DNA of 12,003 bases, taken from positions 1-12,003 of the forward strand of contig LJUY01000068.1 of NCBI GenBank assembly GCA_001304015.1, given 5' to 3'. The notes under the pieces are model-generated. The model worked only from the letters and a program-made list of their open reading frames with translations. It ran no database searches and was not told where the DNA came from. Positions 1 through 7,187 of this stretch are shown here, in pieces. Every line of letters starts with the position of its first letter. The stretch's first letter is position 1. Origin of the DNA: a candidate division Zixibacteria bacterium SM23_81 (lineage in GTDB: Bacteria > SM23-81). The translations under genes were made by a program, and so were the position numbers.

Positions 1-24
1 ATATGATGAACTGCAAGACCCTGG

Positions 25-44
25 ATTCCCGCTTTCGCGGGAAT
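25..44. repeat. Palindromic dispersed-type repeat (dRS3-like)
   Basis: A perfect inverted repeat: ATTCCCGC (25-32), a TTTC loop (33-36), and GCGGGAAT (37-44). It fits the pattern ATTCCC-N8-GGGAAT, the published consensus of the Neisseria dRS3 element. Very similar palindromes are scattered between genes in many other proteobacterial genomes. As RNA it would form an 8-bp GC-rich hairpin. It has no T-tract, so it is not a typical intrinsic terminator. The resemblance to dRS3 is by pattern only; I cannot show that it is multicopy from this window. Confidence 0.65.
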
Positions 45-115
45 GACAGGGAGGACACGACAGAAATAACAGTGAGTGTCAAAGCGGGAATGACAGTGGG
101 GCAAGGCGGGAATGA
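37..115. repeat. Three direct copies of the GCGGGAATGA half-repeat
   Basis: GCGGGAATGA occurs at 37-46, 84-93 and 106-115. The first two copies share 13 bases (GCGGGAATGACAG) and both run into a G-rich tail. Only the first retains its left ATTCCCGC arm, so copies two and three look like decayed or truncated units of the palindrome at 25-44. No gene is seen in 1-183; the rest of this stretch (116-183) holds nothing I recognise, and no clear promoter. Confidence 0.6.
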
Positions 116-183
116 TAAGTACCTAGCGTCGCATACGGACACCTGACGCCACCTGAAAACAACTCCTGGCGCAGAAATCAATC

Positions 184-939
184 ATGAACACACTCCAATT
201 AGAACACCACGACCACATCGCCATCGCCAAACTCAACCGGGGCGTCACCAATGCCATCAACCTGGAGCTCATCAAGGAACTTTCCGGGACGCTCCAGAAG
301 ATCAAGGACGATCCCGACACCAACGGCCTTGTGCTGACCAGCTCAAACGAGAAGTTCTTCTCCATCGGCCTGGACATCCCCTGGCTGTTTCCCCTCAGCC
401 GGGGGGACTTCACCTCTTTCTACAAGGCCTTCAATCGCCTGTGCATCGATCTGTTCACCTTGCCCAAGCCTACGCTGGCGGCCATCACGGGACACGCCAT
501 CGCGGGCGGGTGCATCCTGGCCCTGTGCTGCGACTATCGGTTTATCTCCGAGGGCCGGAAATTGATGGGGCTTAACGAGATCAAGCTGGGCGTCCCCGTC
601 CCCTATCCCGCCGATTGCATTTTGAGAAATCTGGTAGGATTTCGCATGGCCCGCGACATAATGGACACGGGGGAATTCTATCAAGGTAAAGAATTGCTGA
701 AGATGGGCATCGTGGATGATGTATCACCACCAGATCAGATGCTGGCAATGTCAGTTGAAAAGGCTCAATCCTTGAGTGGGGCATCCCCACAGGCCTTTGC
801 CATGATTAAGCGCAGCCGTGTTGAGAGGGTGAAAGCTGAAATCCTGGCGCACCTGCAAGAGAGAGAACAGCTGTTCGTGGACCGCTGGTACTCCTCCGAA
901 GCCCGGGGGCGATTGAAAGAGGCCATGGAGAGATTCTAA
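184..939 (+). CDS. Enoyl-CoA hydratase/isomerase (crotonase) family protein, enoyl-CoA isomerase-like
   Basis: 251 residues, a normal length for a single-domain crotonase. Such enzymes act in the cytoplasm on acyl-CoA thioesters and use a two-amide oxyanion hole. The first oxyanion segment is FSIGLDIPWL (59-68); the second is HAIAGGCILAL (104-114). The position matching hydratase Glu144 (CEL in GGGCELA) is Ile111, whereas GLNEIKLG (129-136) keeps the second acid as Glu132. A single retained Glu and the AGGC..AL.CDYR...GLNE..LG pattern resemble mitochondrial delta3,delta2-enoyl-CoA isomerase (ECI1) more than a hydratase. This suggests double-bond migration in unsaturated fatty acyl-CoA oxidation, but the substrate is not provable here. 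The ATG at 184 has no good Shine-Dalgarno sequence. The next gene follows after 18 bases, which suggests co-transcription. Fold assignment is secure; the reaction is inferred. Confidence 0.88.
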   Translation: MNTLQLEHHDHIAIAKLNRGVTNAINLELIKELSGTLQKIKDDPDTNGLVLTSSNEKFFSIGLDIPWLFPLSRGDFTSFYKAFNRLCIDLFTLPKPTLAAITGHAIAGGCILALCCDYRFISEGRKLMGLNEIKLGVPVPYPADCILRNLVGFRMARDIMDTGEFYQGKELLKMGIVDDVSPPDQMLAMSVEKAQSLSGASPQAFAMIKRSRVERVKAEILAHLQEREQLFVDRWYSSEARGRLKEAMERF

Positions 940-957
940 CTTTTTCTAGAAAAGTGC

Positions 958-1791
958 ATGAAAAAATCCGCAGCCATCAAAAAAATTGAAGAAACCATGG
1001 CAAAGCTGGAGGAGACTTTCGTCAAAGACGAGAAGGTCCTGGGCGCCTTTTACTGTGGAACAAGCGGAACCGGTTCCTATGGCGAATACTCCGATATCGA
1101 TCTCGTCCTGGTGGTGGCAGATGAAGACCAAAAGGACTTCTTCAAAAAGGTGCCCAATGTTCTCCAGAGGACCGTGGGATTGAAGTCAGCCGTCAATGCA
1201 GCAGGAGAAGATGTGGAGTGGTGCTGCCTGGTCACCGACGATTATTTCGGATTAGACCTGCCCATCTTCAAAAAGGCTGACTTGGTCTGTAGCCCAAAGT
1301 TCGCCAATATCAGGATTCTCAAAGACCACCATGACCTTCTGCGTCGCTTCAAGAAAAGATCGGTGGCCCTAAAATCCCGTATCGAAACCAAGAATTTCGT
1401 CAACGACATGCGTCAAATAAAAGACGATCAGCTCTGCCTGGCCAGGCAGGTGAGAAAGGGGCAACTCCTGGAAGCGATGAGCGAATGTACCCGAGACGGC
1501 GAGGAGCTATTTCACTGGTTGGTGAAGCTTAAAGGCATCAAATATCAACCTCCCAGTTTAAGGGACGCTGAGAAAATCCTAACCCAAAAAGAGCTGGAGA
1601 TGCTTCTGGAGACCAGAGTCAAGAATCCGGTGGACTCCGAGATCAGGGCTGGTATGCAAGGCCTTTGGAAACTGACGCTTCATGTCATCGATGAATACGA
1701 AAAGAGAACGGGAAGAAAATTCCCCGCAGGCCGTGACGACAACCGGTTCTTAGGCCTGGTCAACGACGTCTATAAGGGAAGGAGATTTTAA
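958..1791 (+). CDS. Nucleotidyltransferase-domain protein (DNA polymerase beta-like fold)
   Basis: 277 residues. The N-terminal half shows the nucleotidyltransferase signature GTGSYGEYSDIDLVLVV (37-53), a Gly-Ser loop followed by Asp46-x-Asp48, which bind the metal ions. A further acid that might complete the site is Asp100 in GLDLPIF. Residues about 135-277 are predicted mainly helical and rich in charged residues, as in the C-terminal domain of aminoglycoside or lincosamide nucleotidyltransferases. Proteins of this architecture transfer a nucleoside monophosphate to a small hydroxylated molecule. The motif shows the chemistry but not the acceptor, so I do not call it a resistance gene. A weak ribosome-binding site precedes ATG 958. 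The gene lies 18 bases after the crotonase-family gene and 69 bases before a methyltransferase. Confidence 0.82.
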   Translation: MKKSAAIKKIEETMAKLEETFVKDEKVLGAFYCGTSGTGSYGEYSDIDLVLVVADEDQKDFFKKVPNVLQRTVGLKSAVNAAGEDVEWCCLVTDDYFGLDLPIFKKADLVCSPKFANIRILKDHHDLLRRFKKRSVALKSRIETKNFVNDMRQIKDDQLCLARQVRKGQLLEAMSECTRDGEELFHWLVKLKGIKYQPPSLRDAEKILTQKELEMLLETRVKNPVDSEIRAGMQGLWKLTLHVIDEYEKRTGRKFPAGRDDNRFLGLVNDVYKGRRF

Positions 1792-1860
1792 CGCCAACTC
1801 CCCCAAAATGGCCAGACAAAAAGGACTCTTCTCATACAAATTTCATAGGAAGAAGAATAT

Positions 1861-2628
1861 ATGCAAGACAGAACGGCTCGGTTCACATCGTTGATTCAGC
1901 ACGTTAAACCCGGCAAGATCGTCGAGCTTGGTTGCGGCAACGGCCTCGTTCTCGAGGCGTTGTCCAAGCGCTTTAGCGAAAGCATCATAGTCGGCCTTGA
2001 CGAAGACCTGGAAGCATTAGAAAAAGTCCTCGAAAAAGGCTTCGATAATGTCATCCCCATAAAGGCTGATATCACTCAGAAGATTTTTCCCGACAGAACC
2101 TTTGACACAGCGCTCTTCGTGGCAAGCCTCCACGAAGTATTTTCCTATAGAGGGAAGAAAAAAGTGCGGGTGGCATTTCAGAACGCCAGTGATATGCTGA
2201 TGGACTCTGGCGTTTTAATCATCCAGGATTTTCTTAGACCTCCATCGCGATTGGTGAAAATCAATTTCCTTAACGAAGGAGCTGGGAAACGATTCCTGAG
2301 GTTTGCCAGGGAATTTCGCCCCAGAAAGGTAAGATACGAAGAAAGAGAAGGCGTCGTGGGAGTGGACATCGCAGACGCCGTCGAATTTATCAGCAAATAC
2401 CGCTCTCCCGATGAAGAGGACTGGCAAGAAGAGATGCGCGAGACTCATTTTTTCTTCACCGAGGAAGAGTACCAAGAGATGGCCCAGAGGACCGGCTTGG
2501 TGATAAAAGACTTCAAGAAGCTGCCCACGGACAAGAGCTGGTGGGGAGCAATTCGGGAGGATATGGAGTTGACTCTTGAGCCCCAATATCTGTGGGCTCA
2601 GCTGGTTCTCACGAAAAGTGTGAGCTAG
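1861..2628 (+). CDS. Class I SAM-dependent methyltransferase
   Basis: 255 residues. Motif I, VELGCGNG (21-28), forms the glycine-rich SAM-binding loop. It is followed by the acidic residue at the end of strand 2, Asp47 in IIVGLDEDLEAL, then IPIKADI with Asp70, and the motif IV-like FDTALFVASLHEVF (81-94). The C-terminal part is charged and carries no domain I recognise; it probably contributes the substrate pocket. The start ATG 1861 has a good Shine-Dalgarno sequence, AGGAAG (1847-1852). The substrate cannot be assigned: proteins of this Methyltransf_11/25-like group act on small molecules, lipids or proteins. The gene sits between a nucleotidyltransferase and a lipoprotein-like gene. An inverted repeat overlaps its stop codon. 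Confidence 0.85.
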   Translation: MQDRTARFTSLIQHVKPGKIVELGCGNGLVLEALSKRFSESIIVGLDEDLEALEKVLEKGFDNVIPIKADITQKIFPDRTFDTALFVASLHEVFSYRGKKKVRVAFQNASDMLMDSGVLIIQDFLRPPSRLVKINFLNEGAGKRFLRFAREFRPRKVRYEEREGVVGVDIADAVEFISKYRSPDEEDWQEEMRETHFFFTEEEYQEMAQRTGLVIKDFKKLPTDKSWWGAIREDMELTLEPQYLWAQLVLTKSVS

Positions 2629-2662
2629 CTGTCAGAAAGCCCCACAAGATACTGCGTGGGCT
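2599..2662 (+). other. Two consecutive hairpins at a gene junction (possible weak terminator or attenuator)
   Basis: The first hairpin is CAGCT-GGTT-CTCAC (2599-2612) against GTGAG-CT-AGCTG (2620-2631), which spans the stop codon of the upstream methyltransferase. The second is AGCCCCAC (2638-2645) against GTGGGCT (2656-2662), with one bulged C and a 10-base loop. Neither is followed by a run of T, so intrinsic termination would be inefficient. They might instead stabilise a 3' mRNA end or set differential expression inside the gene run. Confidence 0.3.
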
Positions 2663-2700
2663 ATAGCAGAGAAGGGTAATTTCACAGAAGGAAACAAAAC

Positions 2701-3294
2701 GTGTTGCGGTTCAGCATCATTTTTCTGATTCTTCTTGTTCTCGCAATTATTTGTTGTGGCCCAGACAAGCCAGAACAAGCGAAAGTGGAGGAGAAAATAG
2801 CCATCGAGAGATGGCCCGGGGAGGGGGTTCCCGTGATCGCCTCGACCGGCTCGGAAGACTCGTTGCCTCTGTATTCTCAACCGGGAGATGAGAAGCCAGA
2901 TGGCCACCTCCCAGTGCAACCACATCAACATTTCCACTGGGATAAGTCGCTGATAGTCGTTAAGAAGCTCGGAAAGCTGGAGATTCTCGAGAACTGCATC
3001 ATCGCCGCGTACGTCTATGACTCATTTGAAGACAATAAATTAGCCGAAGGCAAAGCCAGAGAGCTCAATTTTTCTTCAGGCATGATTCTAGATGTGGTGT
3101 GCTACGCTGCTGAGGGCTATTACATTTTCCGCCACCTGGATAAATATATCGAGATGGGCAGCTCCCACAAGTGTCAGCGAATGCTGGCATCGCCCCAGAC
3201 GGAATGGTGGGTGCGCATCACCATAGACGATAAGCCCATAGGGTGGGTTCGAGTAGACGAAGAGAGGGTATCCGTCGTGGATCGGCGTTTTTGA
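2701..3294 (+). CDS. Putative lipoprotein of unknown function, possible SH3-like C-terminus
   Basis: 197 residues starting at GTG 2701, with AGAAGGA (2686-2692) as ribosome-binding site. The N-terminus is a strongly hydrophobic stretch (residues 4-17) ending in Cys18-Cys19-Gly, followed by a charged, Pro- and Glu-rich linker. This looks like a lipoprotein signal, but the lipobox (AIIC or IICC) departs from the usual L-A/S-G/A-C, so lipidation is likely rather than certain. The C-terminal segment WWVRITIDDKPIGWVRVDEE (168-187) resembles the strand pattern of bacterial SH3 domains that end in GWV. I recognise no family over the whole length. If lipidated, it would sit in the inner or outer membrane facing the periplasm. 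It lies 72 bases after one methyltransferase and 32 before another. Confidence 0.65.
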   Translation: MLRFSIIFLILLVLAIICCGPDKPEQAKVEEKIAIERWPGEGVPVIASTGSEDSLPLYSQPGDEKPDGHLPVQPHQHFHWDKSLIVVKKLGKLEILENCIIAAYVYDSFEDNKLAEGKARELNFSSGMILDVVCYAAEGYYIFRHLDKYIEMGSSHKCQRMLASPQTEWWVRITIDDKPIGWVRVDEERVSVVDRRF

Positions 3295-3326
3295 AGTCGC
3301 TAATGATATCGCAAAAAGAGGATTCA

Positions 3327-4103
3327 ATGGGCCGGGAAGAGGATTACGCTGAGATTGCCAGAAGACAGTGTGAAAGGACCGCCATGATCTACTACGCCTT
3401 TCGTAAAAGGGGCGGCACGGCCAACGATCTGGTCGAAATGCCCGCGATGAAAAAGCTCATCGGGGATGTCAAGGGCAAGAGGCTCCTCGATGCCGGCTGC
3501 GGATTCGGCAGCTATTCCATCTATTGTGCCCAGCAGGGGGCTACCGTTACCGCCGTGGACATCTCCCCTACCATGATCGAGCTGGCCCACAAAGAGGCGA
3601 CAGAGGCTGGCGTGGATATAGATTTCAGGATCGGAGATGCAACCAATTTAAAGGATATCCCCCGCGACACTTTTGAGATGGCCATCTCCAGTATCGTCGC
3701 CTGTTTCAACATGCCGCTTTTTTTCAAAGAAATCGGCAGGGTTCTCAAAGCAGCAGGGAGCTTTTGTTTTAGCGATGTCCACCCCATACTCGGCAGCGGT
3801 CAAAAAGCCGGCTCAAAAAAAGATCCTGCCCGGCTGGTGGGTCGATATTTTCAGCGAGGCCTCAGAACGTCGGCCAACGTCTTTGGGAAAATCGACCCCT
3901 CGGATGAGGATTACCACTGGCAATGGGAGCAGTATACCCTGGGGGATTACTGCACCGCATTGCGTCAGGCTGGATTCCTGATCGAGGCCCTGTGGGAGCC
4001 CGAGCCGGATCCAGCCACTCGCCACCTGAATCCGGAATTATATGAACGAGCCCGGAGGTACCCATTCTTCGTGCTCATCCGGGCCATCAAGATGAAGGCA
4101 TAG
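3327..4103 (+). CDS. Class I SAM-dependent methyltransferase (UbiE/Methyltransf_11-like)
   Basis: 258 residues from ATG 3327. I chose this start because AGAGG (3317-3321) lies five bases upstream and because earlier in-frame starts would run into the preceding gene. Motif I is LLDAGCGFGSYSIYCA (53-68). The ribose-binding acid is Asp78 in VTAVDISPTMIELA, and RIGDATNL (101-108) is the adenine-region acidic motif. FEMAISSIVACFNMPLFFKEIGRVLK corresponds to motifs IV-V, as in ubiquinone/menaquinone-type and small-molecule methyltransferases. The C-terminus (YHWQWEQYTLGDYCTALRQA and beyond) is typical of this superfamily, where the lid recognises the acceptor. No quinone-biosynthesis gene is nearby, so the acceptor is unknown. 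The next gene begins 38 bases downstream. Confidence 0.87.
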   Translation: MGREEDYAEIARRQCERTAMIYYAFRKRGGTANDLVEMPAMKKLIGDVKGKRLLDAGCGFGSYSIYCAQQGATVTAVDISPTMIELAHKEATEAGVDIDFRIGDATNLKDIPRDTFEMAISSIVACFNMPLFFKEIGRVLKAAGSFCFSDVHPILGSGQKAGSKKDPARLVGRYFQRGLRTSANVFGKIDPSDEDYHWQWEQYTLGDYCTALRQAGFLIEALWEPEPDPATRHLNPELYERARRYPFFVLIRAIKMKA

Positions 4104-4141
4104 AAACGGAGAACACAGCTTTTGAAAAAGGGGGGCGTGGC

Positions 4142-4729
4142 TTGTTCGCAGATCTATACCTGGAGACAGAGAGATTGCTGCTGCGAGCCTACACCATGGA
4201 GGACCTCACGGACCTCCACGCCATCGTCAGCCAAGAAGAAGTCATGAAGGATCTTCCTGAGGGCATCATGAGCATGGAGCAGACTGAAAAAGGATTACGC
4301 TGGATCATCGAATGTTACGGCAAGAACACCCCTGAGAAGATAGTCAAATTCTCCGTCGGGGTGGTGGAAAAGGACACCGGAAAGCTCATCGGCTGGTGCG
4401 GGCTGGGGCCGTTGGAATTCGACGAATCGGACACCGAGATCTATTACGGCTTGTCCAGACCTTATTGGGGAAGGGGGATCACCACGGAAGCGGCTAAGGC
4501 TCTTCTGCACTATGGATTTCACACAATCGGCCTGGACAAAATCGTCGCCATTGTCAAACCCGAGAATATTGCCTCCCAGAGGGTCATCGAGAAGCTGGGT
4601 CTGAATTACAGGAGAAAAATCCTCGGCCTGCCCCAAAAGTTCAAATTTTTCGAAGGACTGCTCTATTACTCGCTGACCCGGAAAGAATACAAAACAGGTT
4701 TTGAGGCAGCATCCTCTGCAGAGCGATAA
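4142..4729 (+). CDS. GNAT-family N-acetyltransferase (RimJ/RimL type)
   Basis: 195 residues, a usual length for this group. The N-terminal LETERLLLRAYTMEDLTDLH (7-26) is the signature opening of RimJ/RimL-like acetyltransferases. The acetyl-CoA pyrophosphate loop is RPYWGRGITTEAAKAL (106-121, R/Q-x-x-G-x-G/A pattern), and the later CoA-contacting helix is NIASQRVIEKLGL (142-154). The family transfers acetyl from acetyl-CoA to protein N-termini or to small amines such as antibiotics or polyamines; the acceptor is unknown here. The start is TTG 4142, supported by AAGGGGGG (4128-4135) six bases upstream. No in-frame ATG exists before residue 20, which is inside the first conserved strand. It ends the left-hand run of genes and is followed by a strong hairpin. 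Confidence 0.85.
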   Translation: MFADLYLETERLLLRAYTMEDLTDLHAIVSQEEVMKDLPEGIMSMEQTEKGLRWIIECYGKNTPEKIVKFSVGVVEKDTGKLIGWCGLGPLEFDESDTEIYYGLSRPYWGRGITTEAAKALLHYGFHTIGLDKIVAIVKPENIASQRVIEKLGLNYRRKILGLPQKFKFFEGLLYYSLTRKEYKTGFEAASSAER

Positions 4730-4752
4730 GAAAACGGTGCTCCTGTCGAGAT

Positions 4753-4826
4753 GAAAGAAACATATCCGCTCTGGATTCGTAGTCTTAGGATGTACGGTTG
4801 AATCGCAAGAGCGGATATTTTCTTTT
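4753..4826 (+). terminator. Long inverted repeat with T-rich tail: terminator or leader hairpin
   Basis: A perfect 11-bp inverted repeat, ATATCCGCTCT (4762-4772) and AGAGCGGATAT (4808-4818), is followed by TTTCTTTTT. The stem can be extended imperfectly outward, because GAAAGAAA (4753-4760) pairs with much of the T-rich tail. It also extends inward through GATTC (4774-4778) and GAATC (4800-4804), giving one long arm. This fits an intrinsic terminator for the acetyltransferase gene run. It ends only five bases before the ribosome-binding site AGGAG (4831-4835) of the next gene, so it would also lie in that gene's leader if transcription reads through. Confidence 0.5.
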
Positions 4827-4840
4827 TCACAGGAGATAAT

Positions 4841-7129
4841 ATGAATGTCGGGAAAGAGGCAACCATAACCCTCGTGATCTTCATCCTCTCTGCCGGATCA
4901 CTAAGGGCACCAGTATCTCAGGCGGATGAAAAATATCAACCCGTCTATAAGCCCACGCTCCAGGTCTCCCGAAAAGCAGGATCCGTCAAGATTGACGGCC
5001 AGCTGGACGATCCAGGCTGGGCGGGGGCTGCCAGGGCCGACAACTTCGCCGAGCACAATCCCGGCGATCAGACCAAACCTCCGGTGGACACCGAAGCGTT
5101 TATCACCTACGACGACGAACACCTCTACGTGGCCTTCATCTGCTACGACGACCCTAAGGATATCCGGGCTTCGTTCTGTGAACGGGAAGGTATTTATTCG
5201 GATGACTATATTGTTCTGTGCATTGACACCTATGATGAGGCCACCTGGGCCTACGAGCTCGCTGTCAATCCCCATGGGATTCAGGGAGATGTCCTGTGGA
5301 GCCGCAGCGGCGGAGAGGATGTAGGCTTTGATGTCATCTTTGAATCTGCTGGCAAGATCACCGATGGGGGTTACCAGGTTGAGATGGCCATTCCCTTCTC
5401 CAGCCTCAGGTTTCCCAACAGACCGGTTCAAACCTGGAAGATGGACTTCTGGCGGAACCATCCCCGTGATGACCGCGGTCAATACTCCTGGGCGGCCTAC
5501 GATCGCGATGATCCCTGCTGGCCGTGCCAGTGGGGGACGGTCACCGGGATCGAGAACGTGCAGCCGGGCAAGGGATTTGAGATCCTGCCCTCCTTGATCG
5601 GGTTCCAGAGCGGCGACCTCGACGGGGATGGCACCGTTGAGGCGCCCTACACATTCCAAAACGACGATCTTGACGGTGAGATCTCCATTGGCGCAAAATA
5701 TTCGCTCGCATCCGACGTCACCACCGAGCTCACTTACAATCCGGATTTCAGCCAGGTGGAGGCCGATCCCGCCCAGATCGACGTCAACACAAATTTGGCT
5801 CTGTGGTATGACGAGAGACGCCCATTCTTCCAGGAAGGCAGCGACCTGTTCCGCACCTGGTCAAACACCATCTATACCCGCTCGATCAATGACCCCCAAT
5901 TCGCCGGCAAGCTGACGGCCCGTTTCGACGGCACCAGCATCGCGTATCTGGCTGCCCTGGACGAAAACTCCCCCGTCATCCTGCCCCTGGAGGAGAGCAG
6001 CTCCGTGCTGCTGGCCGGAAAGAGCTTCTCGAATATCCTGCGGGCTCGAAAAAACCTGGGAGAGGACACCTATCTCGGCACCATCATCACCGACCGCCGC
6101 CTGGACGGCGGCGGATCCGGAACGGTGCTCAGCGCTGACGGGGAGATCCGGTTCTCTCAGAATTTCCGATTCCAATGGCAGGCCGCTGCCAGCCACACCG
6201 AGGAGCTCAACGACACCTCCCTGACCTCCGATCTGAGCGACAAGTACATCGACGCAAAGACATACACGGCAGCCTTCGACGGCGAGTCTTTTTGGGGCAC
6301 GGCTCTGATCGGCAATCTGGAGGAGCGCCACCGGCATTTCAATCTCGATCTCACCTATGTCCAGCTTAGTCCTACCTTTCGGTTAGACAACGGGTATCTG
6401 TCCCAGAACAACCGGCGGGAGCTCGGCCTGTACGCCGGATATACATTCTATTTCGAGGACCACCCGATCTTCAATTACATCCGGCCGTACATCTACCCGG
6501 GCATCGTCTGGAACTTCGACGGGCTGCGGAAGGATGGCTGGATGAGGCTGGAGTGCGACCTGTCGATGACGGGGCAGACCACGGTACACCTCTGCTTTCT
6601 GAGGAGCTCCGAACGGTTGGCCGGCATCAAATTCGAGGACATCTGGAGGTTTCATCTCTGTTGGAACAGCAAATTCAGCGACATGCTGGGAGTGAACGGC
6701 TCGATCAATTTCGGGCACCTCATCGCCCGTAATGAGGACCCTCCGGTCATGGGCAAGGAGCAGTTCCACGAGTTGGGACTGAGCTTCAAGCCCGCGGCCT
6801 GCCTGCGCATCGAGCCCGAGATCATGTACGACCGGAGCGTCCACCGGGGCACCGGCGAGGAGCTGTTCGCCGGTTTCATCACTCGAACGCGTTTGCAATA
6901 TCAGTTCAACCGCGAGCTGTCTCTACGGCTGGTGGTCCAGTACGACGACTTCGATAAAATCTGGGATGTCGACCCTCTGCTGACCTATCGCCTGAATCCC
7001 TTTACGCTGTTTTATGTCGGCACCACCTATGATTACGAGAAGCTGGCCATCGAAGAAAAGCAGGGCCGACATTGGAAGTTAAGCTCCCGTCAGTTCTTCC
7101 TCAAGCTGCAGTACTTATTTCAAATATAA
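4841..7129 (+). CDS. Exported CBM9-like / DUF5916 outer-membrane beta-barrel protein
   Basis: 762 residues, in the normal range for DUF5916 proteins. A Sec signal peptide is likely: Lys5, a hydrophobic core at 8-20, and a plausible cleavage after VSQA (25-28). Residues about 41-235 form the carbohydrate-binding family 9-like beta-sandwich: VKIDGQLDDPGW (49-60), FITYDDEHLYVAF (87-99), DDYIVLCIDTY (121-131) and VEMAIPFSSLRF (180-191). From about 243 to the end, alternating polar and aromatic strands with Asp/Asn-rich turns match the DUF5916 region, predicted to be an outer-membrane beta-barrel. The chain ends FLKLQYLFQI, close to the aromatic end typical of barrels, though the last residue is Ile. 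Function in this family is not established; glycan binding or uptake is a guess from the CBM9-like fold. AGGAG (4831-4835) supports ATG 4841. No TonB partner or glycosidase gene is adjacent. Confidence 0.87.
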   Translation: MNVGKEATITLVIFILSAGSLRAPVSQADEKYQPVYKPTLQVSRKAGSVKIDGQLDDPGWAGAARADNFAEHNPGDQTKPPVDTEAFITYDDEHLYVAFICYDDPKDIRASFCEREGIYSDDYIVLCIDTYDEATWAYELAVNPHGIQGDVLWSRSGGEDVGFDVIFESAGKITDGGYQVEMAIPFSSLRFPNRPVQTWKMDFWRNHPRDDRGQYSWAAYDRDDPCWPCQWGTVTGIENVQPGKGFEILPSLIGFQSGDLDGDGTVEAPYTFQNDDLDGEISIGAKYSLASDVTTELTYNPDFSQVEADPAQIDVNTNLALWYDERRPFFQEGSDLFRTWSNTIYTRSINDPQFAGKLTARFDGTSIAYLAALDENSPVILPLEESSSVLLAGKSFSNILRARKNLGEDTYLGTIITDRRLDGGGSGTVLSADGEIRFSQNFRFQWQAAASHTEELNDTSLTSDLSDKYIDAKTYTAAFDGESFWGTALIGNLEERHRHFNLDLTYVQLSPTFRLDNGYLSQNNRRELGLYAGYTFYFEDHPIFNYIRPYIYPGIVWNFDGLRKDGWMRLECDLSMTGQTTVHLCFLRSSERLAGIKFEDIWRFHLCWNSKFSDMLGVNGSINFGHLIARNEDPPVMGKEQFHELGLSFKPAACLRIEPEIMYDRSVHRGTGEELFAGFITRTRLQYQFNRELSLRLVVQYDDFDKIWDVDPLLTYRLNPFTLFYVGTTYDYEKLAIEEKQGRHWKLSSRQFFLKLQYLFQI

Positions 7130-7187
7130 TCATCCCTGCCCCCATAGCTTATCATGGCGTTGGGCTTTGCTCTGGGAGATCCGAAGC

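Noticed and set aside
25-115. CRISPR array
   Set aside because: Only three short, unevenly spaced, degenerate copies (spacing 47 and 22) and no cas genes; it is a palindromic dispersed-repeat remnant.
3-146. 47-residue + strand reading frame starting ATGATG
   Set aside because: It is the translation of the palindromic repeat (contains TLDSRFRGND, a familiar spurious peptide from such repeats), with no ribosome-binding site.
4901-5659. 252-residue antisense frame inside the DUF5916 gene
   Set aside because: The + strand protein has clear CBM9-like motifs. The antisense frame has no recognisable motif and reflects GC-rich codon bias.
6383-6898. 171-residue antisense frame in the 3' half of the DUF5916 gene
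   Set aside because: Shadow of the barrel-coding strand; no motif and no ribosome-binding site worth noting.
7125-7130. Perfect TATAAT that could be a -10 box for the methyltransferase-sodN pair
   Set aside because: It overlaps the stop codon of the upstream gene and has no acceptable -35 element 16-18 bases upstream, so a single hexamer is too weak to call.
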